Assembly: GCA_001792895.1 (NCBI GenBank)
Contig: MARA01000001.1
Span: 620,001-684,000, forward strand
Direction of reading: 5' to 3'
Origin: Lentinus brumalis
Taxonomy: Eukaryota; Basidiomycota; Agaricomycetes; Polyporales; Polyporaceae
DNA: 64,000 nucleotides
In this document: positions 46,874 to 57,800 of the stretch, in pieces
Numbering within the stretch: position 1 is the first letter of the stretch
How the letters are laid out: every line of letters starts with the position of its first letter
Position numbers and translations under genes: made by a program
The notes under the pieces: generated by a model
What the model was told of the DNA's origin: nothing
The model's input: only the letters and a program-made list of their open reading frames with translations
The model's database searches: none

Positions 46874-48223
46874 AGAGCTCGTACGTGGGCGGCTCGCCTT
46901 ATGTAGTCAAGCCAGCCTGGGAACCGCAGCGACAGAATCGTACTTTACAGGTCAACCGTCAGATAATCACTCGCCGTGATCCCGGGTTGCGTTCTGGCCC
47001 AGTACCCCACCTTCATGCGAGGTTGATTCAAATCCTGTTCCATGGCTTGGTGCAATGCTTGAAGCTTGAAGCTCGGAGGGTTTGGAAGAGCTGAGAGCAA
47101 ATGCAGCGTGGGAATGTGAGGGTCGAACCTACTTGACGCTTGCCAGCAGGATGGGCGCGACAACGACAGCTGAATATTGAATGACCTGCCTCTCGCCCTC
47201 TGTTCATCATAAGATGTACCCAGGATTCTTGATCAGCTGGGTAAATCCCGTTAGACTGGCAACGGGCTCTGAATAGCTATGGTCTACCAACCCGGCTCCC
47301 AACCAGATACCTACATCTTGATTATCGGCAGGGACACGGCGAGACGATGGACAACTCGCTGCGGAGAACGCTTTGCCTGGTACAAGCGGTGAGTTGATGC
47401 AGCACTACTGTCGGCTTCCCATGTCAACTCACTGTCGTTCTCGCATCGCAGCGGGGGAAAAGGGTGATTATCGTGCTCCCTCTTCGAGGCTCCATTAGCC
47501 GTCGATCAGAGCGTTTGGTACGCAAATGCGGGAACAGAAGAAGATCACTATCGAAGACCTCGGTGTACTCAGCGCACCACTCGAGGTGTGTACTCATGCG
47601 TTACTACCTACACAGGCTCCTATGATGTCTAATATTGGCGCATTTTACTCATGCCATCGGTCACCAGCTGGAGCAGCGTGTGCGTCGTGCGACGCCTTGG
47701 CAGCATTGCTCATCAAGGAGGATGAACGCACCCGAGAACGGAACGCATAGCGTCAAGTGCTCCATCCTAGACGTGTTTCAGGCTGTCTTGGCTGCACCAA
47801 AGGCGGGCGCCATCGACCGCATGCACCGGTGAATATAACCGGGCCGGACGTCGAGACTGCGGAAGAGGAGACGATCATTAGGAGCACGAAGACTCTACAC
47901 TGTGCATTATCTGCGTATTCGAAGCTTAGTTCAAGAGTCGACGACCCGTCAAGTATGTCGTCTCCCTTCCAATGAGATGAATCTGAGGGGCGCTGGTAGC
48001 CTGGTAGATGACCTGACTTGTCATCCCTCAAGTAGGGGTTGTTTGTAACAGCCGAACAGTCCAAAGTGCTATCAACGACAACCTGTGCAACGTGCTTGAT
48101 AAGTGAGGATGCATCCATGACAAAGCTGCTCATACACAAGCATTATAACGCTCCCGACGGTTTCTCCTGGAAGCACAGGAGCTCATACTACAACCTTCAA
48201 GCCTCACGTCGTTAACGCAAGAC
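46874..48223. other. Intergenic between the F-box gene and the SDR pair
   Basis: No gene is recognised. A GCTTGAAGCTTGAAGC motif at about 47057-47073 matches one near the tRNA-Asp (about 10111-10125). A T-loop-like sequence at about 47110-47135 does not fold into a complete tRNA. Other frames are short. Confidence 0.45.
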
Positions 48224-49495
48224 ATGTCGGCCAAGACACCCATCTTCCTCACCGGTGCTACAGGTATGTCTACTATTCTTTTGCCTGGCTTTGCGTCCTA
48301 ATACACAATTATGCAGGTTACATCGGGGGTGCAGTTCTAGCCCGTCTACTTGAGCACCCTAGCGCCGACACCTTCGACATCACTGTCCTGCTGCGCAGTG
48401 AAAGCAAAGCGAAGATACTCGAGTCGCAATTTGGTGTCAAGACAGTCATTGGGACCCATCAGGACTACGACAAAATTGAGACCCTAGTCGAAAACGCGCA
48501 TATTGTCTTCCACCTCGTATGTTCTTGGTACTCACCTTTCACGACGCATACTAACACCCATCGTGCAGGCGGATTCGGACGATGTCCCTCTGATCACCGC
48601 AATCTTGAGTGGCATGAGGAAACGACATGCGAAACTCGGGGATTTACCCATCTTGATACAGACTGTGCGTAGCATGCTCTCTCCGTGGTGCATCTGACGG
48701 CTGACGTATCGATCCCCCCATCCGCAGTCGGGAACTGGCACCCTGACCGACGACGCACGCGGCCTATACGCGACGGAGACCATCTACGACGACCTCAATG
48801 TCGAACAGATCAAGTCCATACCCCCGGAGGCTCCGCATCGATCCGTTGATCTACTCATCGTGGAGGCAGACACTCAAGGCTACATCCGAGCATACATCGT
48901 GTTGCCGTCCACGATCTATGGCCTCGCGACGCATTCGCTGGTCCGCGCGGGCGTGTCGAACGGGATCTCCATCCAGATTCCCTTCGTCATCAGGGCATCT
49001 ATCGCCCGCAAGCAGGCAGGGATGGTCGGGGAGGGGAAGGCTCTCTGGCCGGACGTGCACATCGACGACAGTGAGCTAGCCTCCTTAGCCTAGCGAGCAC
49101 AGCTGTTTTCTAACGTACGCATATCACCTCCCGCAGCCGCAGATTTCTACATCACACTCTTCGACGCCATCGTCCGCGACCCCTCGAGCGTCGGACACGG
49201 TTGGAACGGCTTCTACTTTGGGGAGAACGGCGAACACAGCTGGTACCAAATCAGCAAGGCGATCGGCGAGACGCTCGTCAGACTGGGAATCTCGACTGAC
49301 CCCGAGCCGACCCCGTTCACCAGCGAGGAGTTGGCCAAGTACTTCGGCAGCGAGCAGAGTGGCTTGGGATGGGGCACGAACTCGCGTGCGCGCGGGAACC
49401 GCGCTCGGTCGATTGGGTGGACGCCGAAGCATACGGTGGAGGACATGCTGACAAGCATCCCGCAGGAGGTCGAGACGTTGGTGAAGCAGAAGTAG
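48224..49495 (+). CDS. Extended SDR / NAD(P)-binding epimerase-like protein, copy 1
   Basis: Five exons (48224-48263, 48317-48516, 48569-48664, 48728-49070, 49137-49495), all in phase, give 345 residues. The N-terminus FLTGATGYIGG is the glycine-rich Rossmann motif, placing NAD(P) binding at residues about 8-18; it is split by the first intron. AHIVFHLADSDD follows beta-4, as in extended or NmrA-like SDRs. LPILIQTSGTGTL and YIVLPSTIYG correspond to the active-site-side strand and the conserved Pro of the family. A typical Tyr-x-x-x-Lys catalytic pair is not obvious, so it may be an atypical or non-catalytic member. Substrate unknown. It lies 0.85 kb upstream of a near-copy in the same orientation with identical intron positions, so the pair is a tandem duplication. 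Confidence 0.9.
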
Positions 49496-50340
49496 CTAGG
49501 CTTTGGGACATGCCGGGAAGTCATTACTCAGTGCCGGACCTAGGGATCGCGAAGCCGGCGAGGAGCAGTTGGCCAGGGACATTTGCACCCTGTGAGTCTG
49601 TACAAACATCATGATTACGTTCCTGGAGTTCACTCGGTACTTGCCTCATCAGTCGGCGGCTGGTACATCCTCCGGCTTCCAGTGCGCCGTGCAACGCCTT
49701 GGCAGTATATCCTACACGTCGAGTACCTGGAACTCTTCCTCGGCTAGAACGGTGTGGCGCCAGGCAAGCCTCTTCGGCAGTAGTCTGCGTTCTGCGGGCG
49801 GGCGATGCGCTGGTCGCTCTATTGGCAGATTCGAAGACTGACCTGGGCCTACGTCTCAGGACGGGAAGTTCGAAGAGCCGAGGCTGTCTGAGCTGCGCTT
49901 AGAGAGGCGGACGCAATGGTCCTAGTCCACGATTCGGAGGCCCGACGCGCTGCGGAAGAAGGAACAATCCTCAAAAGACACCGTGCCTCCAGCACGATGC
50001 AGCACGGCCCCCTCTGCATACTACTCGGAGCTGGATCAGTCAGTCCACGACCCGTCAAGGGTGTTGCCTTGCCTATCCAGGGGATCTCTTGAGAGAAGCA
50101 CTGGCAGGTGACCTTGGAGTTTGAGTGAGTTTTCGTCCCCCGACTAGGTGCTGTCAGGCGAAAGTTTCAAGATGCTCTCAGTGACCACTTAGTGCTCTAC
50201 TGCTTGGTAAGTAAGCATGCTTCCATTACAAAGCAATTCATGTACAAGTATATAGACCTCACGACGTTCTCCTGGCGCAGCGCACAAGCCCCCAAGCGTC
50301 AGCTCCAGGCCTTCGGTCGTTATACCCACTGACCCAGGAA
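49496..50340. other. Spacer between the tandem SDR genes
   Basis: Contains the 3' UTR of copy 1 and the promoter of copy 2. The roughly 80 bp before the two starts are only loosely similar. No other gene is recognised. Confidence 0.5.
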
Positions 50341-51631
50341 ATGCCGACGAAGACGCCCATCTTCCTCACCGGTGCTACAGGCACGTTTCTCTCCTTCTTG
50401 CACCCGCCGGTGTGCTAAGATTCGTCTGCAGGCTATATCGGCGGCTCAGTGCTCTCTCGTCTTCTTGAGCACCCTAGCGCCGACAATTTCGACATCACTG
50501 TCCTGGTCCGCGATGGGAAGAAGGCGCAGATACTGGAGTCTCAGTTCGGTGTCAAGGCCGTCGTTGGGACGCACCAGGAGCACGACAAGATCGAAGGTCT
50601 CGTCGAGAACGCGCACATCGTGTTCCACTTGGTAAGTTTCGGTTCAAACCGCCGTTACGCGTGCTAATACGACTCGGATCCTCCCCCAGCCCGACCCGGA
50701 CGACGTCCCGCTCATCCAAGCAATCTTGAGAGGTATGCAGAAGCGGCATGCCAAGCTGGGGGATCTACCTATCCTCATCCATACCGTAGGTTTCCTCGCT
50801 ATCTGGAGATCGGACGCCAGTGTACTCTACTGAGCGACCCTCTTCGCAGTCGGGAACCGGCACCCTCGGGGACGACGCACGCGGGGTATATCCGACCGAT
50901 ACCATCTACGACGACCTCGACGTCGAGCAGATCAAGTCCATCCGTCCCGATGCGCCTCACCGGCCCGTCGACCTGCTCATCGCGGAGGCGGACACCCAGG
51001 GCTACTTGCGCGCATACATCGTCCTGCCGTCGCTCATATATGGGTTCGCCACGCACCGGCTCGTCAAAGCAGGCGTATCGAACTCGATCTCCATTCAGAT
51101 ACCTTTCCTCATCAGGGCATCCCTCGCGCGCAAGCAGGCGGGGATGATCGGCCAGGGTAAGGCACTGTGGCCGGACGTGCACATCGACGACAGTGAGTCC
51201 GGACTCCACACCCACCTCCGCATGAATGCTCGTAGTCCACTGCTGACATATGACATGTCTCCTCCACAGTCGCAGACCTGTACCTCATTGTCTTCAACAC
51301 CGCCGTCCGCGACCCGGACGCCGCCGGGCACGGCTGGAACGGCTTCTACCTCGGGGAGAGCGGGGAGCACAGCTGGTACCAAGTGAGCAAGGCGATCGGG
51401 CACGTCCTCGTCGGGCTCGGGATCTCAAACGACCCCGAGCCGACCCCGTTCACTAGCGAGGAGCTCGTCAAGTACTTTGGCAGCGAGGAAGACGCGTTCA
51501 GCACGTGGGGCTCGAACTCGCGTGCGCGCGGGAACCGGGGGCGGGCGATTGGGTGGAAGCCGAGGCATACAGCGGAGGACATGTTGAAGAGCATCACGCC
51601 GGAGGTCGAGGCGTTGGTGAAGCAAAGATGA
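50341..51631 (+). CDS. Extended SDR / NAD(P)-binding epimerase-like protein, copy 2
   Basis: Five exons (50341-50380, 50432-50631, 50690-50785, 50850-51192, 51270-51631) give 346 residues. The Rossmann motif FLTGATGYIGG and the later LPILIHTSGTGTL and YIVLPSLIYG blocks match copy 1. In exon 4 I count 95 of 114 identical residues. Exon lengths are identical to copy 1 except the last (3 nt longer). The first intron has a GC donor (GCACGT) instead of GT. The tail differs modestly (EEDAFSTWGSNSRARG). Function as for copy 1: probable NAD(P)-dependent oxidoreductase or epimerase-like protein of unknown substrate. The copy appears intact. Confidence 0.9.
50381..50431 (+). other. GC-AG intron in SDR copy 2
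   Basis: The intron begins GCACGT and ends CTGCAG (51 nt). Copy 1 has GTATGT at the same codon position (after the G of the Gly codon in GATG). Reading through meets an in-frame TAA, and no nearby GT gives the required phase, so a GC donor is needed. Confidence 0.85.
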
Positions 51632-52051
51632 AGGGATATCGGGGTCACCGCGTCTCGTGAGACTCAGTCTGTTCCATATCATTGTATCATTGAGAGGCCG
51701 CACTCGTTTGAAATTTCTGGCATCACACCCGAAACAAAACATCAATTCTCGAGCTCTTCCATCGATTGACGACGCCGACTCCACTTGCACTGAAGTCTGA
51801 CTACGTGCACGACGTCGTGGCGACAGGATGCATCCTGTTGTAAACTTATAACGACGAGCATCAGTCACTGGCTGCGTCCAGCAAGACCGGCAGAAGGACG
51901 TCGCTCACAATTCACTCTGGTGATACTGCGTGTCGTATGACGGACGAAGCAAGGGTATCAGAATCTATCCTACAATTACATTGTACATATGCAGTAATAC
52001 AAATAGCATGCGATGAGCAGTCCGGCGTTGCAATCCTCAGGCCAAGTCCAT
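51632..52051. other. Convergent intergenic spacer
   Basis: Lies between the stop codons of SDR copy 2 (+) and the Hsp40 gene (-). It should contain both 3' UTRs. No other feature is recognised. Confidence 0.6.
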
Positions 52052-53538
52052 CTAACCCAACACCTTCCGGACGCCCTCCTTCTGCGCCGGCGTCAGCCGA
52101 TCGGGGAACACGACCTCCCACTTGACGATCATGTCGCCCTTCTGCTTGACTGCGCCCGCTTTCCGGACGGGCATGCCCTCGCCCGGGATCGTCGTTGTCT
52201 GTCCGGGCTTGACGATGCCCGCTGGCGGGGCGACCTGCAGCTTGCGGCCGTCCAGGTGCTCCACGACTTGCTTCGTGCCCGTGCCGGTGAGCGCGTCGAC
52301 GAGCGGGATCTTGACGGTGGTGATGAGGTCGTTGCCGTCGCGGACGAAGCGGTCGTGCGGCTTCTCCTCGACGACGAAGACGAGGTCCTGCGCCTCCCCG
52401 TTTGGCTGCTCGTTGCCTGCCCGGGGGAAGCGGATCTTGGTGCCGCTCTTCCAGCCCGGGTGGATCTGGATCTCGAGCACCTTGTCCTCCGTGGTGCCGT
52501 TCAGTAACCGCCGGCCGACCTTGAGGTGCTTCGTCGTGCCCGAGTACAGGTCCTCGAGCGACACCTTGAGCGGTTTTGTGACTTCTGTCGGCTGCGACGG
52601 AGCGGGCGACGCGGAGCGGCCAGTTGATGGGCGTGAGCGAGGCATGCCGCCTGGCATACCACCGAAGTACGCCCCGGACATGTCGTCATCGTCGTCGTCG
52701 CCGAACATGCTGGACATTCTCGTTCGGCCGCCTCCGAAGCCGTTGCCCATCCCGCCGCCGCCGCCGCCCATGCCTCCAAATCCGCCCATGCCGCCCAGTC
52801 CGCCCATACCGAATATCTGCCTGCAGGGACGTTAGCGCACACGTAACACGGAGACGCAGACACACGAGGGTACTCACTCGAAGATCTTGTTCGGGTCCGT
52901 TGGTGAGAATCCTGATCGGCCTCCACCGCCGCTGCTGAAGGAGCCTCCTGGGCCGGTGGTGAAGGTGAAGGTCTGGCCTCCCCCGGGGAAGCCGCCAAAG
53001 CTCGAGAAGCCTGATGGGCCGCCGGCACCCTGTGGGGGAACACCGCCGCCCTTGAGGCCCTCCTCGCCAAATTGGTCGTATATCGTCCTCTTCTGCTTGT
53101 CGCTGAGGACTTCGAAGGCTTCGGAGATCTGCGCGTCGTATTGTCAGTACCCGACTGAATGAATCAACACGCTGGACGGACAGTGTCCGGACGGGTCGGG
53201 TCGAGACCGATGCGAGTAGTACGTAGATAAACGCATGGCAATGATGTGCGTGCTTGTCAAGACATTACGCCGTTCTTCTTCGCGGAACAACGACCCTTCC
53301 TCATGTGATCCAGCCCTGTGAGAGAAGGTGTACATACCTCTTTGAACTTCTTGGCAGCATCCTCTGAACCGGAGTTACGATCAGGATGCCATTTCAAGGC
53401 CTGAGCGACGACAAGTCAGTCAGCAATCAAAGGAGGCTTCTACGCACATGTACTCACCATCTTCTTGTACGCCTTCTTGATCTCATCGTCGCTGGCGTCG
53501 CGTGAGACACCGAGAAGCTTGTAATAGTCCGTACCCAT
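52052..53538 (-). CDS. Type II Hsp40 co-chaperone (Sis1/DNAJB1-like)
   Basis: Four exons (53538-53458, 53400-53338, 53128-52878, 52820-52052) give 387 residues. The N-terminal J domain ([20 protein letters not shown], splice, [12 protein letters not shown]) has HPD at 32-34 and ends in [21 protein letters not shown] long Gly/Phe- and Gly/Met-rich region follows ([19 protein letters not shown]), as in Sis1. Two C-terminal beta-sandwich domains complete it ([78 protein letters not shown]). There is no zinc-finger module, so it is type II, and the length is typical. It recruits Hsp70 to non-native and aggregated proteins in cytosol and nucleus (family knowledge). It shares a short divergent promoter with the VTC1-like gene. 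Confidence 0.95.
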
Positions 53539-53886
53539 GGTTGTGTGCGGAGTAAGAGAAGAAACAGCAAAAAGAAAGTAGGAATGCGAAGGTGAATGTT
53601 GAGAGGGGCCCGCGCGGGGGACACCCGCCGTTTTATTGCAGGTGTCATTCTGGAACCCACTGAGTCGCGAACGTCGTCCCTCGGGCTTACCAGAACGTCC
53701 TAGAACGGCGACCAGCCACAGTGACGTCGTCCCCATCACTCCGCTTCACTCTCCGCCGGCTCATGCCGTGCGCGCCTCTGCGCGCACGTGCGTGCCATTG
53801 TGGCGTCGCGTGCGGGCCGGCCTTGGACCTCACCGTCGCCTGCAGCCTCCTCCACTCCTTCCTCGACGACGGCCACGACGACGGCC
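53539..53886. promoter_or_regulatory. Divergent promoter between Hsp40 and VTC1-like genes
   Basis: 348 bp separate two divergent ATG codons. A TTC-n2-GAA inverted pair at 53648-53655 is a minimal heat-shock-element half pair. AGAAC motifs near 53693 and 53702 could extend it, but spacing is not ideal. Heat-shock control of the Hsp40 gene would be expected for the family; whether the element works and whether it affects the VTC1-like gene is unknown. Confidence 0.35.
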
Positions 53887-54816
53887 ATGGCAGACACGAC
53901 GAGCCCGACACGGCACGAACGCGAGAGCACCGACCTCAGCGACAACGGCGGCCACGATTCGCTCATCCGCAGGATCTTCTCCCCCTTCTCTTCCTCTGCA
54001 CTCGCTTCCCTCCCCCAGAAGACCTTTCAGCGTCGGCCCCGCTATACTCGCGCCGACAACGTTCCCGAGGCTCGGCAGGATGAACATGGGCAGATGCCCA
54101 CCGTTCGGGACTACCATGCCATCAACCATGTCCCGCCTCAAGTCCGCGTCCCGAAGAAGGTCGCAACTCCGATCAAGGTAGAGGGGAAGGTCTGGTTTGC
54201 GAACGAGAGAAGTGCGTGGGGGTTTCGGCACGTACGCTAGGATGTGGCTCATTACTTCCGTTTCTCCAATCTAGCATGGATATCCTACCTTCAAACATCT
54301 GTCTTGGTGGGAACCTTTGCCCTTGCGCTACTCAACGCTTCGAAGGACCAGGTCGCAAGGAATTTCGCTTATGTCTATGCTGTCTTCAGCATCGCCGTAT
54401 TGGTGAGCTATGCGGCCTTTGACATCCACCGTGTTGTTCACAGGGAGCCATAGGTATACGGTTATGCTCTTTACCAGCATCGTATCACCATGATCCGGCG
54501 CCGGGATCCTGGTCACTTCGGTGCGACCATTCCTGCGTCATGGACCCTTCAATTGCGCGTCTTACCTGCTTTCCCCAGATCAAGTTCTGGGTCCGGTCCT
54601 GATCAGCGCTTTCCTGTTCTTCGCTGTCCTTGCGAACTTCGTGATACGGAGTGAGTTCTGAACATTCTGTTCTGCCTGCCGATACTCATGTCTCCGACGC
54701 TCCAACAGTTCGCGAACTGTGAGTTACCAGATCACCTCACTTCGCGGCGTATGATTGACCGTCTGGCCCGCAGGCAACGGAAGAACATCCCAACCGGCTT
54801 GTGGTTCCAAATTTGA
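53887..54816 (+). CDS. VTC1-like DUF202 membrane protein (polyphosphate polymerase complex)
   Basis: Six exons (53887-54211, 54275-54402, 54454-54520, 54579-54650, 54709-54718, 54774-54816), all in phase, give 214 residues. The fifth exon is a 10-nt micro-exon. A polar N-terminus of about 90 residues precedes PIKVEGKVWFANERT, the hallmark of the VTC/DUF202 family. Three membrane spans follow, starting at about 109 (YLQTSVLVGTFALALLN), 140 (YVYAVFSIAVLVYGYALY) and 178 (LGPVLISAFLFFAVLANFVI), with a basic ITMIRRRDPGHF loop before span 3. In yeast the Vtc1 subunit belongs to the vacuolar polyphosphate-synthesising complex; the same role here is inferred. The N-terminal extension is longer than in yeast Vtc1. 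No catalytic SPX-polymerase part is present, as expected for Vtc1. It could be another DUF202 protein. Confidence 0.87.
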
Positions 54817-57800
54817 ACCGCGCGGCGGCGTTCGTACGGTGTGACCGCCACTCCGAGCATTCTATCTGCTATCATGGACACCTCTTCTCATCCAGCGTCC
54901 CCTCTGTATTAGTCTGTTGCTTTCTGGTTATGTCTCATGCTCTCTCTCGCGTCCCATTGCGTGGAAACCATGCCCGGCTCAGATGATACTTGCAAGACGT
55001 CTGCACGTACGCGTTAGATTTAAGGTGACTGTCAAGGGTGGAACTTTGAGGGTAGAGGATAGACAGGCCAAGGAAGCTGTTCAGGTGAGTGATCATCGAG
55101 TCAGTGTCGCACGCTCACGTCCATTCTCTTGCAGGATTGGGAGGCATTGCGAAGCGTATCATCATCTCTCAGGATACGTCGCAGCAGCCTTCTCGGATTC
55201 CAAGCGCAGTCCAGGGTCCTGGTGGAGAAGGAAGGACATCCATCTCAGCGGCCGCGCGAATGGACTATCTTGTACTTCCCTGCCCTGATAGTCGTTCCGG
55301 CTGACGTTCTGATTCTTCATGTCGCGTCACCGAGCTTGCCGAATGCGGCTCTCTCTGTCACGGCGACCCTCTGGCAATAGCCTAGCGCAGGCCGGGTTCG
55401 AGCGAGAAGTCAATGTTGAGAGGCAAAGACAAAGGCACGAGCGAACGCGTCGGTCCGGGGTATCGCCCTAGCTGAACATCCTATGCATCATACCGTCGCG
55501 AGACCCTGCTACGTGCGATCAATCCCCGAGCTCATATCAATCTTCTTAGACGGTCAGAGTTTCATTCCAACCTGAGCCTATCAGTGCGTGGTCATTGGTA
55601 TCGTCCTGCAGACGTTCTTCTTTCAGCTGATGACCCGCAGTATCTGCCCCAGGAGCCAATGTATCTAAGCTTCGAGCTTCGCCGGCTTCGCAGATCGGTG
55701 GGGACGCCGTGCGGTTCCTGTAGGATTCTATGCGGGCGTGCGGTGGCCTCATGGCTACTGGCGTCTTGCTGCGCTTGACAGCCGCCCGCAACATTGTCCG
55801 CGAGACCGTCGAAGGCGCTACCATGGCCCATTGGATTGCGGCGCGAGGGAACTTGCGGCCGTAGAGTTTTGTATTTAGTATGTGCATCTCGTCGACAGTC
55901 ATGCTGCGATACTAATCAGGGCTCTGTGCTCCCGGCCAGTAGAGTTCGCAACCCAGCGGACGCTGTACACGTTCCATTGAGCACTTCAGAGCGCGGCGAG
56001 CGTCCTCCCAGTCCGTGGAAAACCCCTTGACACCCTTCGACACGGACAGGTCCGCGCGCCGTCTGCGGGCTGTCTCGGTGAGGTGCGTCTGCTGGCAGCA
56101 CAGTATACCCTGCTATACGTCTGGTCTGGGATGTGGCTATTCCCGTCCGTACGCACTATGCCTTTCGTGGCACGGCGTTTCGATGTGCATGAGGGGGCAT
56201 GAGGTCGCTTTCTCCGCTTTCTCCTGATATAGGGCGCCTTCGCTTTCCGCCGATTAGCTGTCGATAGCAGGGCTTTTTCCGTTTCATGTCGACTTTTTTG
56301 AATCGGTCGGCGAGTCGAGACAGTGGCTACGTAATACGTCTCGTCGCTGGACCAAATGAGATGCCCTGGAGGCATAGTCCCCGCGTTCTCTGTACCGTCA
56401 AGTACCAAGATTGCAATTCGGCGACTCTTCGGCAAGCAGGACGGTTCTGAGGAAAAGGGCGCAAGACCCTAGATCTGGACGAGACGACTCAGTCGCGCAA
56501 GGCGTCGTTCTTTTGACGACCAAGGCCGTACTATCCAAGTACCGGACACGAAGAGAAGTGCACTGTTCATCGTATCGTGAGTGCTACGCCCATAACCACA
56601 ACCTCCGATCGTGCTCGGAGCTTCCTCGATATCAGGGTCATGTATGAAACGGCCTTCAGACAGAGTTGACATGGTCACTGGCAGGCCTGCGGGCCTCACT
56701 GTGGTCTAGATGGTAACGGGCTAACGGCGCATTCATCGCAATCCTCCATGTCTTCTGCAACTCCGACCGCTCCATTGTTCGCGTCGTCAAAAGCGGTGAG
56801 TGACGTATTCCAGTCTACTGCGAGGTTCTGTGATAACTCAAGACAAGATGAAAGGGGTACCTTTCCCCCGAGTCGGAGATACCTGCAGCTTACGCGTATC
56901 CCTAGGCTCGATGACTCGCCCAGCACCGACCATGCCGAACATATGAAGTGTACTATTACTTCATATCCAGCGGCCCTATGCAGCGACTGAGCTGGATAAT
57001 CGCTAGTCCCTTACAGCAGATTTCTGTCCAGGCGATTTCGGGCCCAAGGGACCATCACCAATCGAGCTGAAAGCGTTACTGCGATCATCGAGACGGAGAG
57101 CGGCTCTCTTGCATGCATCGACACGAGCGTGCCGCTTGACAGTTCATGTCCGTCGGCATGCCTCCCCGTTCGGACCCGCCCGATGTCCCTGGTAGCAGCC
57201 AGGGCCAGGGCGTGTCTGCAGCGCGCGTCAACGTCGGGAAGTCGGGTGTCCGCCCGCCCTCCATGCATACACCCGTGCCAGCCGTATCCCGTCTCCCGAG
57301 CTCCGAGACCCGAGATTCCAGGACCCAGGTTGAAGCTCTCGGCTGCGATGGAACAGGGCGCATCTCGCTTCCCTTCCATAGCGTGCCCAGCGCGATCGAC
57401 AGCTCCTCGGATCACTGGAATCCCTGGATCTGGAGGAGTGGTCCCGTTCGTTTACCCGACGATGGACCGCTGGTCAAAACACGAACACTTATGATGATGA
57501 GGGATCTCCCCTGCCGCTGCGACCTCGCCAAGGCACGCTCGGCTATGCAGTCCGCCTGAGTATGTATGTCTTGTCGAGATTGCACGCAATCGAGAGCATT
57601 GATCTGCCCGAGATGCGTCCGTCCTATCCACAGGCGGGAGGACCGCCCCCAACCCGTGCGACCTTCTTGATCTCTTCCTACATCGGCAAGCGGCTGGGCT
57701 CGTCGCTCCATTCACGGTGATCGTCTTACCCAAACGACAACAGTCCCCAACGCCTCTAAGCCGCGGGAGCCTCGTGGAGGGTCCTCCCTCCTGCAGATCG

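Noticed and set aside
47100..47165. tRNA-like T-loop (GGTTCGACC on the minus strand)
   Set aside because: The T stem has a mismatch, and no matching acceptor strand, D arm or anticodon arm can be folded nearby.
54982..55380. Two-exon gene relic downstream of the VTC1-like gene
   Set aside because: A good donor and acceptor are present, but the short peptide has no family resemblance I can defend and no clear start.
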